Of a stretch of 10,333 bases of DNA, positions 1 to 7,326 are shown in pieces; within the stretch, counting starts at the first letter, position 1, and every line of letters starts with the position of its first letter. The position numbers were made by a program, and so were the translations under genes. The DNA comes from CAYGTS01 sp964352905 (GTDB lineage: Bacteria; Pseudomonadota; Gammaproteobacteria; JAHCLG01): contig CAYGTS010000096.1 of the NCBI GenBank assembly GCA_964352905.1, forward strand, positions 1-10,333, in the 5' to 3' direction. The notes below the pieces were generated by a model. The model was not told the DNA's origin and did not search any database. It worked only from the letters and a program-made list of their open reading frames with translations.

Positions 1-74
1 AGCATTTCGATAAAAGATTTTCGCTGTTTTTAGCCCAAATATGGGCGTTCCCATCTACAGGGTGAATAGTTACC
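1..74. repeat. Left-end intergenic repeat block
   Basis: Three elements are visible. Bases 1-11 are identical to the last 11 bases of the window (10323-10333). Bases 12-32 are the reverse complement of 10271-10291 with one mismatch in 21, and the match extends weakly to base 40. Bases 50-74 are a perfect 25-bp direct repeat of 10185-10209. A small GCCCA/TGGGC hairpin lies at 33-46. After base 74 the similarity to the right-hand copy stops abruptly. No gene is seen. I read this as part of a dispersed intergenic repeat, truncated where the palindrome and ATPase cassette begins. The matches are seen directly; the family status is inferred. Confidence 0.7.
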
Positions 75-114
75 TAAAATTTTAATATTCCTGAGTTAGT
101 CAGCAGTGGTTATA

Positions 115-153
115 ATATCGGACACTTATAATGACTCTATAAGTGTCCGATAT
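115..153. repeat. Palindrome 1 upstream of the ATPase gene
   Basis: Perfect inverted repeat with 16-bp arms (115-130 and 138-153) around a 7-base centre, ATGACTC. Its inner 31 bp (119-149) are identical to 176-206 in palindrome 2, including the asymmetric centre. No T-run follows, so it does not look like an intrinsic terminator. It lies just after, and partly overlaps, a TATAAT hexamer at 111-116, and it contains another at 127-132. It is likely a protein-binding site (operator) or recognition site; what binds it is unknown. Confidence 0.85.
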
Positions 154-160
154 AAGTTGC

Positions 161-189
161 TTGCTCTGTCTATACCGGACACTTATAAT
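161..189 (+). promoter_or_regulatory. Candidate promoter of the ATPase gene
   Basis: TTGCTC at 161-166 and a perfect TATAAT at 184-189 are separated by 17 bp, a sigma-70-like arrangement. Transcription would start near 196 and give a leader of about 25 bases before the ATG at 221. The -10 box lies inside palindrome 2, so a protein bound to the palindrome would block it. The -35 box is weak. A second possible -10 box (TATAAT, 111-116) lies upstream but has no good -35 partner. Prediction from sequence only. Confidence 0.45.
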
Positions 190-213
190 GACTCTATAAG
201 TGTCCGGTATAGA
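169..213. repeat. Palindrome 2, likely operator at the ATPase gene start
   Basis: Perfect inverted repeat with 19-bp arms (169-187 and 195-213) around the same ATGACTC centre as palindrome 1; the two shared cores begin 57 bp apart. It ends only 7 bases before the ATG at 221, leaving room for just a weak AGAG-type ribosome-binding site. A stem in the mRNA starting upstream could also hide the start codon. Position and symmetry suggest an operator or a recognition site for the adjacent ATPase/nuclease protein. No separate repressor gene is present nearby. Confidence 0.85.
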
Positions 214-220
214 GTAAGCG

Positions 221-1660
221 ATGTTAACTGGTAGAGAGCTTGAATTACAGCGTCTTGAAAAGGTGTTTCAATCAACTGAAGCGGAATTTACCGTTTTATA
301 CGGTAGACGCCGTGTTGGTAAAACCTATTTAATTAGGTATTTTTTTGGGGAAAAAAATTGTCAATTTTTTCAAGCAACTGGCTTACAAGGAGGCGCGCTT
401 AAAAAGCAATTAAGCCATTTTGCCGAGTCGTTGTCAGAAACATTCACCCATAGAGTCCAGATTAAACCACCTGCCTCCTGGGAAGAAGCATTTCAACTCC
501 TAACGCAGTTTATTGAAACAGCATCACCGAAAAATAAAACCGTTATCTTTCTGGACGAATTACCTTGGATGGCAGGCCCGCGTTCGGGGTTGTTGCAAGC
601 CTTGGATTATTATTGGAACCATCATTGGTCAAAAAATCCAAACGTTATTTTAATTGTTTGTGGCTCTAGTGCATCTTGGTTAATTAAAAATATTATTTAC
701 AATAAAGGGGGTTTACATAATAGATGCACGTGTGAAATTAGATTAGAACCTTTTACATTATCAGAAACAAGAAATTATTTAAAAAGTAGAAATATTCGGT
801 TAAATGACGATCATATTTTAGAGTTATACATGGCGTTAGGTGGTGTTCCTTATTACTTAAGATATGTTGAGCCAGGCCAAACAGCTGCTGAGAATATTCA
901 AAACATATTATTTGCTAAAACAGCGCCATTGAAAGATGAATTTACTAAATTATTTCATTCTCTTTTTGCTGATGCAGAAGCCTATATAGAATTAATCAAA
1001 CTGATTGCCAAGAAAAAAGAAGGTATCAGCCGCGCTTTAATCGAAAAACAATCAAAATTATCGCAAGGTGGAGGGCGGTTGACGCAGCGATTAAATCAAT
1101 TAATACAAACACACTTTATTGAATCCTATTTGCCTTGGGATAAGCAAAGAGGTGAATATTACAAGTTAATAGATGAATTTTGTTTGTTTTATATACATTG
1201 GTTAGAATTCACTAAGGGTAAAAAATTTCCAGCTGATTATTGGATAAAGCAAACACAGAAACCTAATTATTATGTTTGGTCAGGCTATGCGTTTGAAGCT
1301 GTCTGTCATAAACATATCGAGCAGATTATACAGTCGCTAAAAGTTAAATCAGTCGAAGCAATTTCATCATGGCGTTTAGTAACTAGAGAAAAGCAAAATA
1401 CCGGTGTTCAAATTGACCTGCTGCTGGATAGAAGTGACGATGCTATCACGCTTTGTGAAATTAAATATACTAACAAACCATTTGTTATTGACAAGCAGTA
1501 TGCAGAGAACTTGCAAAGAAAAAATGATGTGTTTATTGAAAAAACAGGCACAAAAAAGCAAATTTTTATTTCTATAATTAGCGCTAATGGCGTGAAGCCA
1601 AACCAATATTCTCGTGAACTGATTTCGAGTGTTGTGACGTTAAAGGATTTGTTTAAATGA
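221..1660 (+). CDS. Archaeal-type AAA/STAND P-loop ATPase with DUF234 nuclease-like domain
   Basis: A 479-residue cytoplasmic protein. The Walker A loop is GRRRVGKT at residues 28-35 and Walker B is VIFLDEL at 108-114. GSSAS follows at 148-152 and the family GGVPYYL motif at 207-213. Residues about 255-302 look like a winged helix-turn-helix. The C-terminal part fits the DUF234 domain and has a PD-(D/E)XK-like layout: GYAFE at 355-359, D399 in QIDLL, and E413-I-K415. The domain order matches the archaeal ATPase families (PF01637 with DUF234) placed among STAND ATPases; these occur sporadically in genomes and their function is mostly unknown. The ATG at 221 sits just after palindrome 2. The gene stands alone on the plus strand, converging on the transporter gene 68 bp away. 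No terminator is clear. It is probably a horizontally acquired accessory gene; a defence, mobility or regulatory role is possible but unproven. Confidence 0.88.
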   Translation: MLTGRELELQRLEKVFQSTEAEFTVLYGRRRVGKTYLIRYFFGEKNCQFFQATGLQGGALKKQLSHFAESLSETFTHRVQIKPPASWEEAFQLLTQFIETASPKNKTVIFLDELPWMAGPRSGLLQALDYYWNHHWSKNPNVILIVCGSSASWLIKNIIYNKGGLHNRCTCEIRLEPFTLSETRNYLKSRNIRLNDDHILELYMALGGVPYYLRYVEPGQTAAENIQNILFAKTAPLKDEFTKLFHSLFADAEAYIELIKLIAKKKEGISRALIEKQSKLSQGGGRLTQRLNQLIQTHFIESYLPWDKQRGEYYKLIDEFCLFYIHWLEFTKGKKFPADYWIKQTQKPNYYVWSGYAFEAVCHKHIEQIIQSLKVKSVEAISSWRLVTREKQNTGVQIDLLLDRSDDAITLCEIKYTNKPFVIDKQYAENLQRKNDVFIEKTGTKKQIFISIISANGVKPNQYSRELISSVVTLKDLFK

Positions 1661-1728
1661 AAAGCTTAACAGTGGTCATCCGTCATCCCGCGAATTGTCA
1701 ACAGCCCCTACTTAGTGGTAAAAATTTA

Positions 1729-3063
1729 TTAACTGGAACTCCGCAGCAATTCCCGGCGTGATGTTGAATAACTGACAACCTTTTCTTCCAAAAAATGATC
1801 AAAATAGTGATCAGCCCTCTTTTGGCTAAGCAATTGTTTTACGATCATCCAGAGACTAATCAGCAGCACTAAACTAGATAGCGCTATAAGATAGTAAGCT
1901 GGCGCATACAGTTTTCCAGTAAGTTTAATTAAAAATAAACTGATCACTGGCGCAAGTCCGCCAAACAGCGCAAAAGCCAAGTTATACGATATCGCAATAC
2001 CGGAAAAACGAATATCGGTTGGAAAAAGTTCAGCGATAAAAACAGGAATAACTCCCCAAATCCCACCTATAATAATACAACTAAGAAAGATTAGAGAATA
2101 AATGTATTGGTGAGCGATATAAGATTTAAATATGAAGATAGGCATCGTGATCCCAATCATTGCAAAAATAGCAATTAAGATAAGTTTATTCACCTTTTGG
2201 CTTAAAAATCCAAACAAAATAGCGAAAAAAGAACCTACAAAAATAGCCAGTGTTAATACCAATAAAAAGTGAGCAGGCTCAAAATGAATCACTTTTTTAA
2301 AGTAAGTTGGTAAAAATAAGTATAAAACAGTGATATACGTAGCGCCAAGACCTGTAACCGTGCTTGCTAACAACACATTAAGACCTGATTTTCTGAAAAC
2401 AGCAAGCAAGGGTATGCGGTGGTGCTGATTATTCTGAGTAAATAAAGGTGATTCAAGCATTTTTTTCCTTAAGAAGAAACTTAGCATGCCGAACATCCCA
2501 CCCACTAAAAATAAACAACGCCAACCCCATAATACAAGTTGTTGATGCGATAAATAAGTTGCGGCAACATAATAAAAGAGTGAACCTACAGTGATACCGT
2601 TAGTTAAGAAAAAGAAAATAATGGCGGTAGCTACGCCTCTTTTTTCCGGCATAAATTCAGATACATAAGTGATAGCGCCCGGAATTTCACCGCCGACGGA
2701 AAAACCTTGTAAAATCCGCAAACTGACCATCAAGATGGCGGCGATTATACCGAGTGATTGATAAGACGGCAGTATGCCAATAGCAAACGTGGCACAAGCC
2801 ATTAAAATAACGGTGAGCATAAAGGTATTTTTACGCCCGTATTTATCCCCAAAATGCCCAAAGACGATACCGCCCAGTGGGCGCGCAAGATAACCTGCTG
2901 AAAATGTAGCAAAAGTTACCAACAGAGCAGCGGATTGATTTTGCGAAGGAAAATATAATGTCGCTAAGATAGGGGCGAGTAAGGCATAAATAATGAAGTC
3001 ATAAAACTCTAATAGCCCACCTAAGCCAGAATAAAGAATAATTTTTTGTTGTTGTGTTGGCAT
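1729..3063 (-). CDS. tphA: TphA-like MFS transporter, metabolite:H+ symporter family
   Basis: A 444-residue inner-membrane protein with about 12 hydrophobic segments. It belongs to the metabolite:H+ symporter branch of the major facilitator superfamily (ProP, KgtP, ShiA relatives). Signature pieces are the opening LGGLLEFYDF (14-23), ARPLGG (60-65), motif A GHFGDKYGRK (69-78), GGEIPGA (124-130), ESPLF (204-208) and ELFPTDIR (345-352). The C-terminal coiled coil of E. coli ProP is absent. The substrate cannot be read from sequence; osmolytes, dicarboxylates and amino acids are all family substrates. In Legionella a transporter of this family, tphA, follows icmF in the same transcription unit, and the position here is the same, so the symbol rests on context as well as family. 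The ATG has a GGAA ribosome-binding site 6 bases upstream, and the gene follows icmF by 48 bp. No terminator is evident after the TAA. Confidence 0.85.
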   Translation of the reverse strand: MPTQQQKIILYSGLGGLLEFYDFIIYALLAPILATLYFPSQNQSAALLVTFATFSAGYLARPLGGIVFGHFGDKYGRKNTFMLTVILMACATFAIGILPSYQSLGIIAAILMVSLRILQGFSVGGEIPGAITYVSEFMPEKRGVATAIIFFFLTNGITVGSLFYYVAATYLSHQQLVLWGWRCLFLVGGMFGMLSFFLRKKMLESPLFTQNNQHHRIPLLAVFRKSGLNVLLASTVTGLGATYITVLYLFLPTYFKKVIHFEPAHFLLVLTLAIFVGSFFAILFGFLSQKVNKLILIAIFAMIGITMPIFIFKSYIAHQYIYSLIFLSCIIIGGIWGVIPVFIAELFPTDIRFSGIAISYNLAFALFGGLAPVISLFLIKLTGKLYAPAYYLIALSSLVLLISLWMIVKQLLSQKRADHYFDHFLEEKVVSYSTSRRELLRSSS

Positions 3064-3111
3064 CTTGATTTCCGAGAGTGCATAGTACCGCTATTTTAAC
3101 ATCAAACGCCG

Positions 3112-6100
3112 TTATAAACTAGCTGGCAACTTCAGCTCATCCACCACATCACTGATAAACGGATTTAATGGCTCAGTTGTGGTTAATAAATATTTAGCAG
3201 AATTACCATTTAAATCAAAGGTTACTTCAAATTGCTTTGGGTTATTGGTTGCTATTAAATTACCTGCCTGTAGTGCTTTAAATAAAGCCCAAGGGCCAGC
3301 GTAGATTTTATCAACCATATCGCCATTAATGGTCGTAAACATCAGTCGTGCAACATGCTGCATGACGTTATCACTTGGCCAAGTAACGTGAGATTCTTTT
3401 GGCGCGCCATCATGATCGTAACTAATGACTTTATTATCTAACATCAATTCAAATTTCTTTACCACCGGCTCTAAAGCAAGTGGTTGTAACGAAAAATTAA
3501 TTTTTAACGTTTTTTGATCATGCGGGAAATACATCTTGGTAATGTAAGATGATAACTGCAGTTGCAATAAGGATTGCTTATTTATATCAAGTGATTTGCC
3601 ATAAAGTGTTTTTAGTTCCCACTTCTGATCATTAAATTCAACAAAGGGGGCTAAATACTCTTGAGTAAAGCTTGCTAATAAACCTTGTGGGGCAAAGAAC
3701 TCAATAAAATCCTGTAATTGAACTTGCGCAAAGGCATTGTTATCGAAAGGATATTTGCCCGCTAATTTATGTAGATAAAAAGGCACAATGACCTGTTGCC
3801 ATTGTTGATCAATATACTGATGGCTTTGCTGCAATATAAACTGCCAGGTTGAATCTGTGATTTGCTGGCTTAAGCTTGGAATAGGTTCGGGTAAGTTTTG
3901 ACTGGCCATTTTTAATTGCACAAAAGCACTGCTTTTATTTTGCATGGTCTCTTTAACAAACAAAAATGCAGCTTGATTCGGATCATTCGTCGTAGTGATT
4001 CTTGTTATGGCATTGTAAAACGATTGAATTGAGGCGAAATAAACTTGTAGCATATTCGGATTGCGAGTAACGGTATCAATTGCTTTCAATTGCGCAATAA
4101 AGTGATCAGCTTGCTCGTGGTTTTTTATAAAATCATTAATATTAATTTTTCCAGAAAGTATAGGCACAACATTTTCGCTTACCGAATTATAAAACGACAT
4201 TAAAATAGACTGCTGAGAGGTTAACGTTGCTAATAATTGTGCATTTTGCGCTAAAGTAAGGGTTGGCTTGAGTTGAATACCATTAATGACATTATTCCAA
4301 ATAGTAAGATAATTTTGTTTATATAAATTAATCAGCTGGTTTGTAATCGTTTGCAATTGTATTGCCGAAATATCAGTTTTAGCATTACTGCCTAATACCC
4401 AGTTACCATAAACAGCTTCTTGAACAATTGGGTTGAAATTAGTTTGCATGAATCGCTCGAATCCTTTGGCAGTATAGATTTGCGGTACTGCTGCATAAGC
4501 AGTCATAAAAATAGGTTGGCCATTTGGCAATATTTGCAAAGCCGCATGAGGCTGGCTATCACCTGCAATGACAAACGCAAGTTGAGCTGAAGTTAAATGA
4601 TAAAGGACACCTCGTGCTGTTTTAATAAGGGATCCATTTAATTTTGTTTTAGGAAGTGGCAAAGAGAGCAGAACGTTTAAGTGTGAGATCACATTTTCTA
4701 CTTGTTGATGACTATAACCACTCTCAGATAATGATTGCTGTAACCATGAAGACACAAATTTTTGATCTAAATGCTTTGGTTCACCTAGCATCAAATAGAG
4801 TTTAAGCATTTGATAGATTTGTTGTGGGCGATTTGGGCTAATGTTAAACAATTGATGATAAGCAATATTCTGTAGTTCAGGTAATAATTTTTTCTTTAAT
4901 AACTTTTCATAAGTAAGTTTAGCATTACCGGCCAACGCGGTAACACTAGATGAAAAATGTTGCTTTAGCGTGCCTGGTGACTTTTTGTTAAGGGTATTAT
5001 TCAGCTCGGTAAAAACATTTAATGATTTTATAATGGTTTGTAAATCTTGTTTATTTTCTGTGCTTATATAGTGATATTGTGCCAGCAATGCTTGGGCCTT
5101 AGAGAGCTGCTGTTTTTGATACTGTAATCCCGCCATGCTGTACCAGAAAAAAGCCATTACTAAAAGGCCCGAAAAAGCATAACTCGCTAATCTTTTCCAC
5201 TCAATTCTTGCTAGAAGATGATTTGATTTAAATTCTGAGCGACTGGCAGGTAAAATAATATTTTTAAACAGTTGTTGCGTAAAATATGCCTTGGTTTGCA
5301 TGCTGCGTGACTTGATGGGTACGGGCGTGAGAGCAAAAGCGCTTTTAAATTTTTTAATTAAACCATCAAAAGGGAGCCCTTTTTGTATAGCGCTCGTAAA
5401 GTAAACACCTTGCAGCCTGATGTTATCTGATAATAAAAAGTCATTCGCAAAACTGGTAATAAAATCATTTAACATTGATTTTAGTGTTTCTAATTGTAAG
5501 GGGAAGTCCTTGATTAAAACGCGATTCTCTTGACTACGTTCTTGATGTAGCCGCCAAATAACGCGTTCATTTAAAGGTTGTAACAGCCTATCAAACTCTT
5601 CATCAAAATAGTGTGATAAAGCTGAGGTGGTCAAGTTATCAAAGTGTATACCAAAAACTTGCTGGCGCTCTTCAGAGCTTAAGTCACCAAAAAACTCTGT
5701 AAAACCTAATACTCTATCTGCCTTGTTAAATAATATAAAAACAGGGAATGGTGTTTTGATCTGTTTGCTTAAAAGGAAAAGTTGTGCTTTTAAGCTTGCT
5801 GTTAATTGGGTGATTTTTTTATCGTTACTGCAAAACAAATCATACAAACTAACCGTGATAATAATCGCATCGATGGGTTTACGACGGCGATGATTTTTTA
5901 AAAGAGATATTAGCTCCAACCACAATGTTTTATTCAGCTCTTGGTCTTGTAGAAATACCTGCCCATTAGTATCAATAAAAACAGTTTCTTCAACAATACG
6001 CCAATTACACAGGTGATTATCTTGCAAATGCTGATCAACATGCTGATGTTGTAAATCATGATTGCGTAGGATGCTTGTTTTACCGCTGCCTGATGGGCCA

Positions 6101-6459
6101 ATCATCATAACCCAGGGTTTTTGATAGAGGTACGTGTCAGTTAAGTCATATTTTTTATTATATTGCTTTCTTAAAAACGTTTTAAAGCTCTTGAATAACA
6201 GTGAAAGCGCAGCAATTTCGCTGGTTTTTTCAGGGTGTTCACTTATTCTTTGGGTGTTAATAGAATCAATGTGCTGGCGTAATAAATGAGCACCCCAAAT
6301 AATGGCGACAATTAGAATAAGCAATAACCGATTTGTAACAGACAGCAAAGGCGTTTTACCAGCGATCGTTATTAATGGGCCAATAAGCCAGATCAGTACC
6401 GCAATACTAAGGATGACGGCGAGAGCTTTTCTATTGACTTCAAAAAAACGGATATTCAT
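3112..6459 (-). CDS. icmF: Dot/Icm type IVB secretion protein IcmF
   Basis: A 1115-residue inner-membrane protein of the IcmF/TssM family. Two transmembrane segments lie near the N-terminus (about 12-32 and 44-58). A cytoplasmic GTPase/ATPase-like domain follows, with Walker A GPSGSGKT at 121-128 and an NKAD nucleotide-specificity motif at 245-248. The family motif GVYFTS is at 351-356, but the arginine usually before it is glutamine. A third membrane segment (about 424-441) leads into a large periplasmic region. In Legionella, IcmF and IcmH/DotU stabilise the Dot/Icm core complex and help place it at the cell pole. The start codon overlaps the icmH stop by 4 bp (ATGA, 6459-6456), implying translational coupling. 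It is somewhat longer than Legionella IcmF (about 970 residues) and nearer to T6SS TssM length. Absence of other T6SS genes and presence of the tphA neighbour favour the type IVB assignment. Confidence 0.93.
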   Translation of the reverse strand: MNIRFFEVNRKALAVILSIAVLIWLIGPLITIAGKTPLLSVTNRLLLILIVAIIWGAHLLRQHIDSINTQRISEHPEKTSEIAALSLLFKSFKTFLRKQYNKKYDLTDTYLYQKPWVMMIGPSGSGKTSILRNHDLQHQHVDQHLQDNHLCNWRIVEETVFIDTNGQVFLQDQELNKTLWLELISLLKNHRRRKPIDAIIITVSLYDLFCSNDKKITQLTASLKAQLFLLSKQIKTPFPVFILFNKADRVLGFTEFFGDLSSEERQQVFGIHFDNLTTSALSHYFDEEFDRLLQPLNERVIWRLHQERSQENRVLIKDFPLQLETLKSMLNDFITSFANDFLLSDNIRLQGVYFTSAIQKGLPFDGLIKKFKSAFALTPVPIKSRSMQTKAYFTQQLFKNIILPASRSEFKSNHLLARIEWKRLASYAFSGLLVMAFFWYSMAGLQYQKQQLSKAQALLAQYHYISTENKQDLQTIIKSLNVFTELNNTLNKKSPGTLKQHFSSSVTALAGNAKLTYEKLLKKKLLPELQNIAYHQLFNISPNRPQQIYQMLKLYLMLGEPKHLDQKFVSSWLQQSLSESGYSHQQVENVISHLNVLLSLPLPKTKLNGSLIKTARGVLYHLTSAQLAFVIAGDSQPHAALQILPNGQPIFMTAYAAVPQIYTAKGFERFMQTNFNPIVQEAVYGNWVLGSNAKTDISAIQLQTITNQLINLYKQNYLTIWNNVINGIQLKPTLTLAQNAQLLATLTSQQSILMSFYNSVSENVVPILSGKININDFIKNHEQADHFIAQLKAIDTVTRNPNMLQVYFASIQSFYNAITRITTTNDPNQAAFLFVKETMQNKSSAFVQLKMASQNLPEPIPSLSQQITDSTWQFILQQSHQYIDQQWQQVIVPFYLHKLAGKYPFDNNAFAQVQLQDFIEFFAPQGLLASFTQEYLAPFVEFNDQKWELKTLYGKSLDINKQSLLQLQLSSYITKMYFPHDQKTLKINFSLQPLALEPVVKKFELMLDNKVISYDHDGAPKESHVTWPSDNVMQHVARLMFTTINGDMVDKIYAGPWALFKALQAGNLIATNNPKQFEVTFDLNGNSAKYLLTTTEPLNPFISDVVDELKLPASL

Positions 6460-7301
6460 AGTGAAGGTTCACTCTTAGATTTGTCTTGTGCTATTTGAAT
6501 TAATTGTTGTTTAATAGGCATCAGATCTGATTTGGCTAAATAGTGGAAACACGCCGCTGTAGCCAAAATTAATCCAAACATTAGCAGGAATGTTTTCTTG
6601 GGTGTGAGTGAGAATTTTTTCTTACTCACTGTGTAATCAGGCGCAGGGATTGAAAGCGTGTGACTAAATTCACCGCGCTGCATACGAATCATGTTATACA
6701 GTTTATCAATTAAAGTATTGCGTTCTTGTAAGCCATTATCAATATAACGATACTGACCACAAAAACCTAAGTTCAAACACAAATACATTAACTCGAGTAC
6801 ATTAATATATTTTGCTGGCTCGCTATACAGGTGATCCAATATACTAAAAAATTGTTTATCGGCAGAGCTTTCTTGTTGAAACTGTAATAATAACTTGTGT
6901 TGTCCCCAATTGGTTTCATTGCCCCAAGGCGTGTTAAGGATCAGCTCATCAAAAAGGGCGCATAAAGCATAGCGAGCTGCAAGAATCATCTTGGATTCAC
7001 ACCCCAATTGTTGCGCCTGTGTTTCAAAAGCACGAATTTCATGTGTTAATTGTTGATGGAGATCATGGATATTGGCATATTCTGTTGTTGCATAGAGTTT
7101 GTTGGCTAAACTTAACAGTGGATTAGCCGCTGTGACCAATGGATTAACACCAACCTTTGAGGTAAATGTCTTACTGATATGCTGGCCCTCGCTTAAGCTA
7201 ACGGTTTTTTTTGCTAAAAAATCATTAGCCTGCGTAGCTTGATGAGATAACCACGTTTGCGAGGTGTTCTCCCAGGTTGTATTGTCTGTTACTTCATTCA
7301 T
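6456..7301 (-). CDS. icmH: Dot/Icm protein IcmH/DotU
   Basis: A 281-residue protein of the DotU/TssL family, close to the usual length (about 260). The N-terminal part is cytoplasmic and helical. Signatures are NPLLSLANKL (60-69), YALCALFDELILNTPWG (111-127) and LELMYLCLNLGFCGQYR (169-185). A single transmembrane helix near the C-terminus (about 237-254) gives the tail-anchored topology typical of the family, with a short periplasmic tail. There is no OmpA/peptidoglycan-binding extension as in some T6SS relatives. It partners IcmF in the inner membrane to stabilise the Dot/Icm apparatus. The ATG at 7301 has a GAGAAG ribosome-binding site 5 bases upstream. The gene follows purD by 25 bp and overlaps icmF by 4 bp, so expression is probably coupled to both. 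Confidence 0.93.
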   Translation of the reverse strand: MNEVTDNTTWENTSQTWLSHQATQANDFLAKKTVSLSEGQHISKTFTSKVGVNPLVTAANPLLSLANKLYATTEYANIHDLHQQLTHEIRAFETQAQQLGCESKMILAARYALCALFDELILNTPWGNETNWGQHKLLLQFQQESSADKQFFSILDHLYSEPAKYINVLELMYLCLNLGFCGQYRYIDNGLQERNTLIDKLYNMIRMQRGEFSHTLSIPAPDYTVSKKKFSLTPKKTFLLMFGLILATAACFHYLAKSDLMPIKQQLIQIAQDKSKSEPSL

Positions 7302-7326
7302 TGCGACTTCTCATAAAGCAAGCGTT

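Noticed and set aside
115..213. Start of a CRISPR array
   Set aside because: Only two repeat units, each a long perfect palindrome, with no third unit or cas gene. The arrangement fits operator-like sites better.
115..213. Intrinsic terminators
   Set aside because: The stems are strong but no T-run follows on either strand, and they sit directly before a start codon.
1376..1606. Minus-strand open frame of 76 codons
   Set aside because: It lies wholly inside the ATPase gene, in the coding region for its nuclease-like domain, and its translation has no recognisable motif.
5627..5893. Plus-strand open frame of 88 codons inside icmF
   Set aside because: It is antisense to the conserved nucleotide-binding domain of IcmF and shows no family features.
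3112..7301. Type VI secretion tssM/tssL
   Set aside because: No other T6SS gene is present, IcmH lacks a peptidoglycan-binding extension, and the following MHS transporter matches the Legionella icmF-tphA order.
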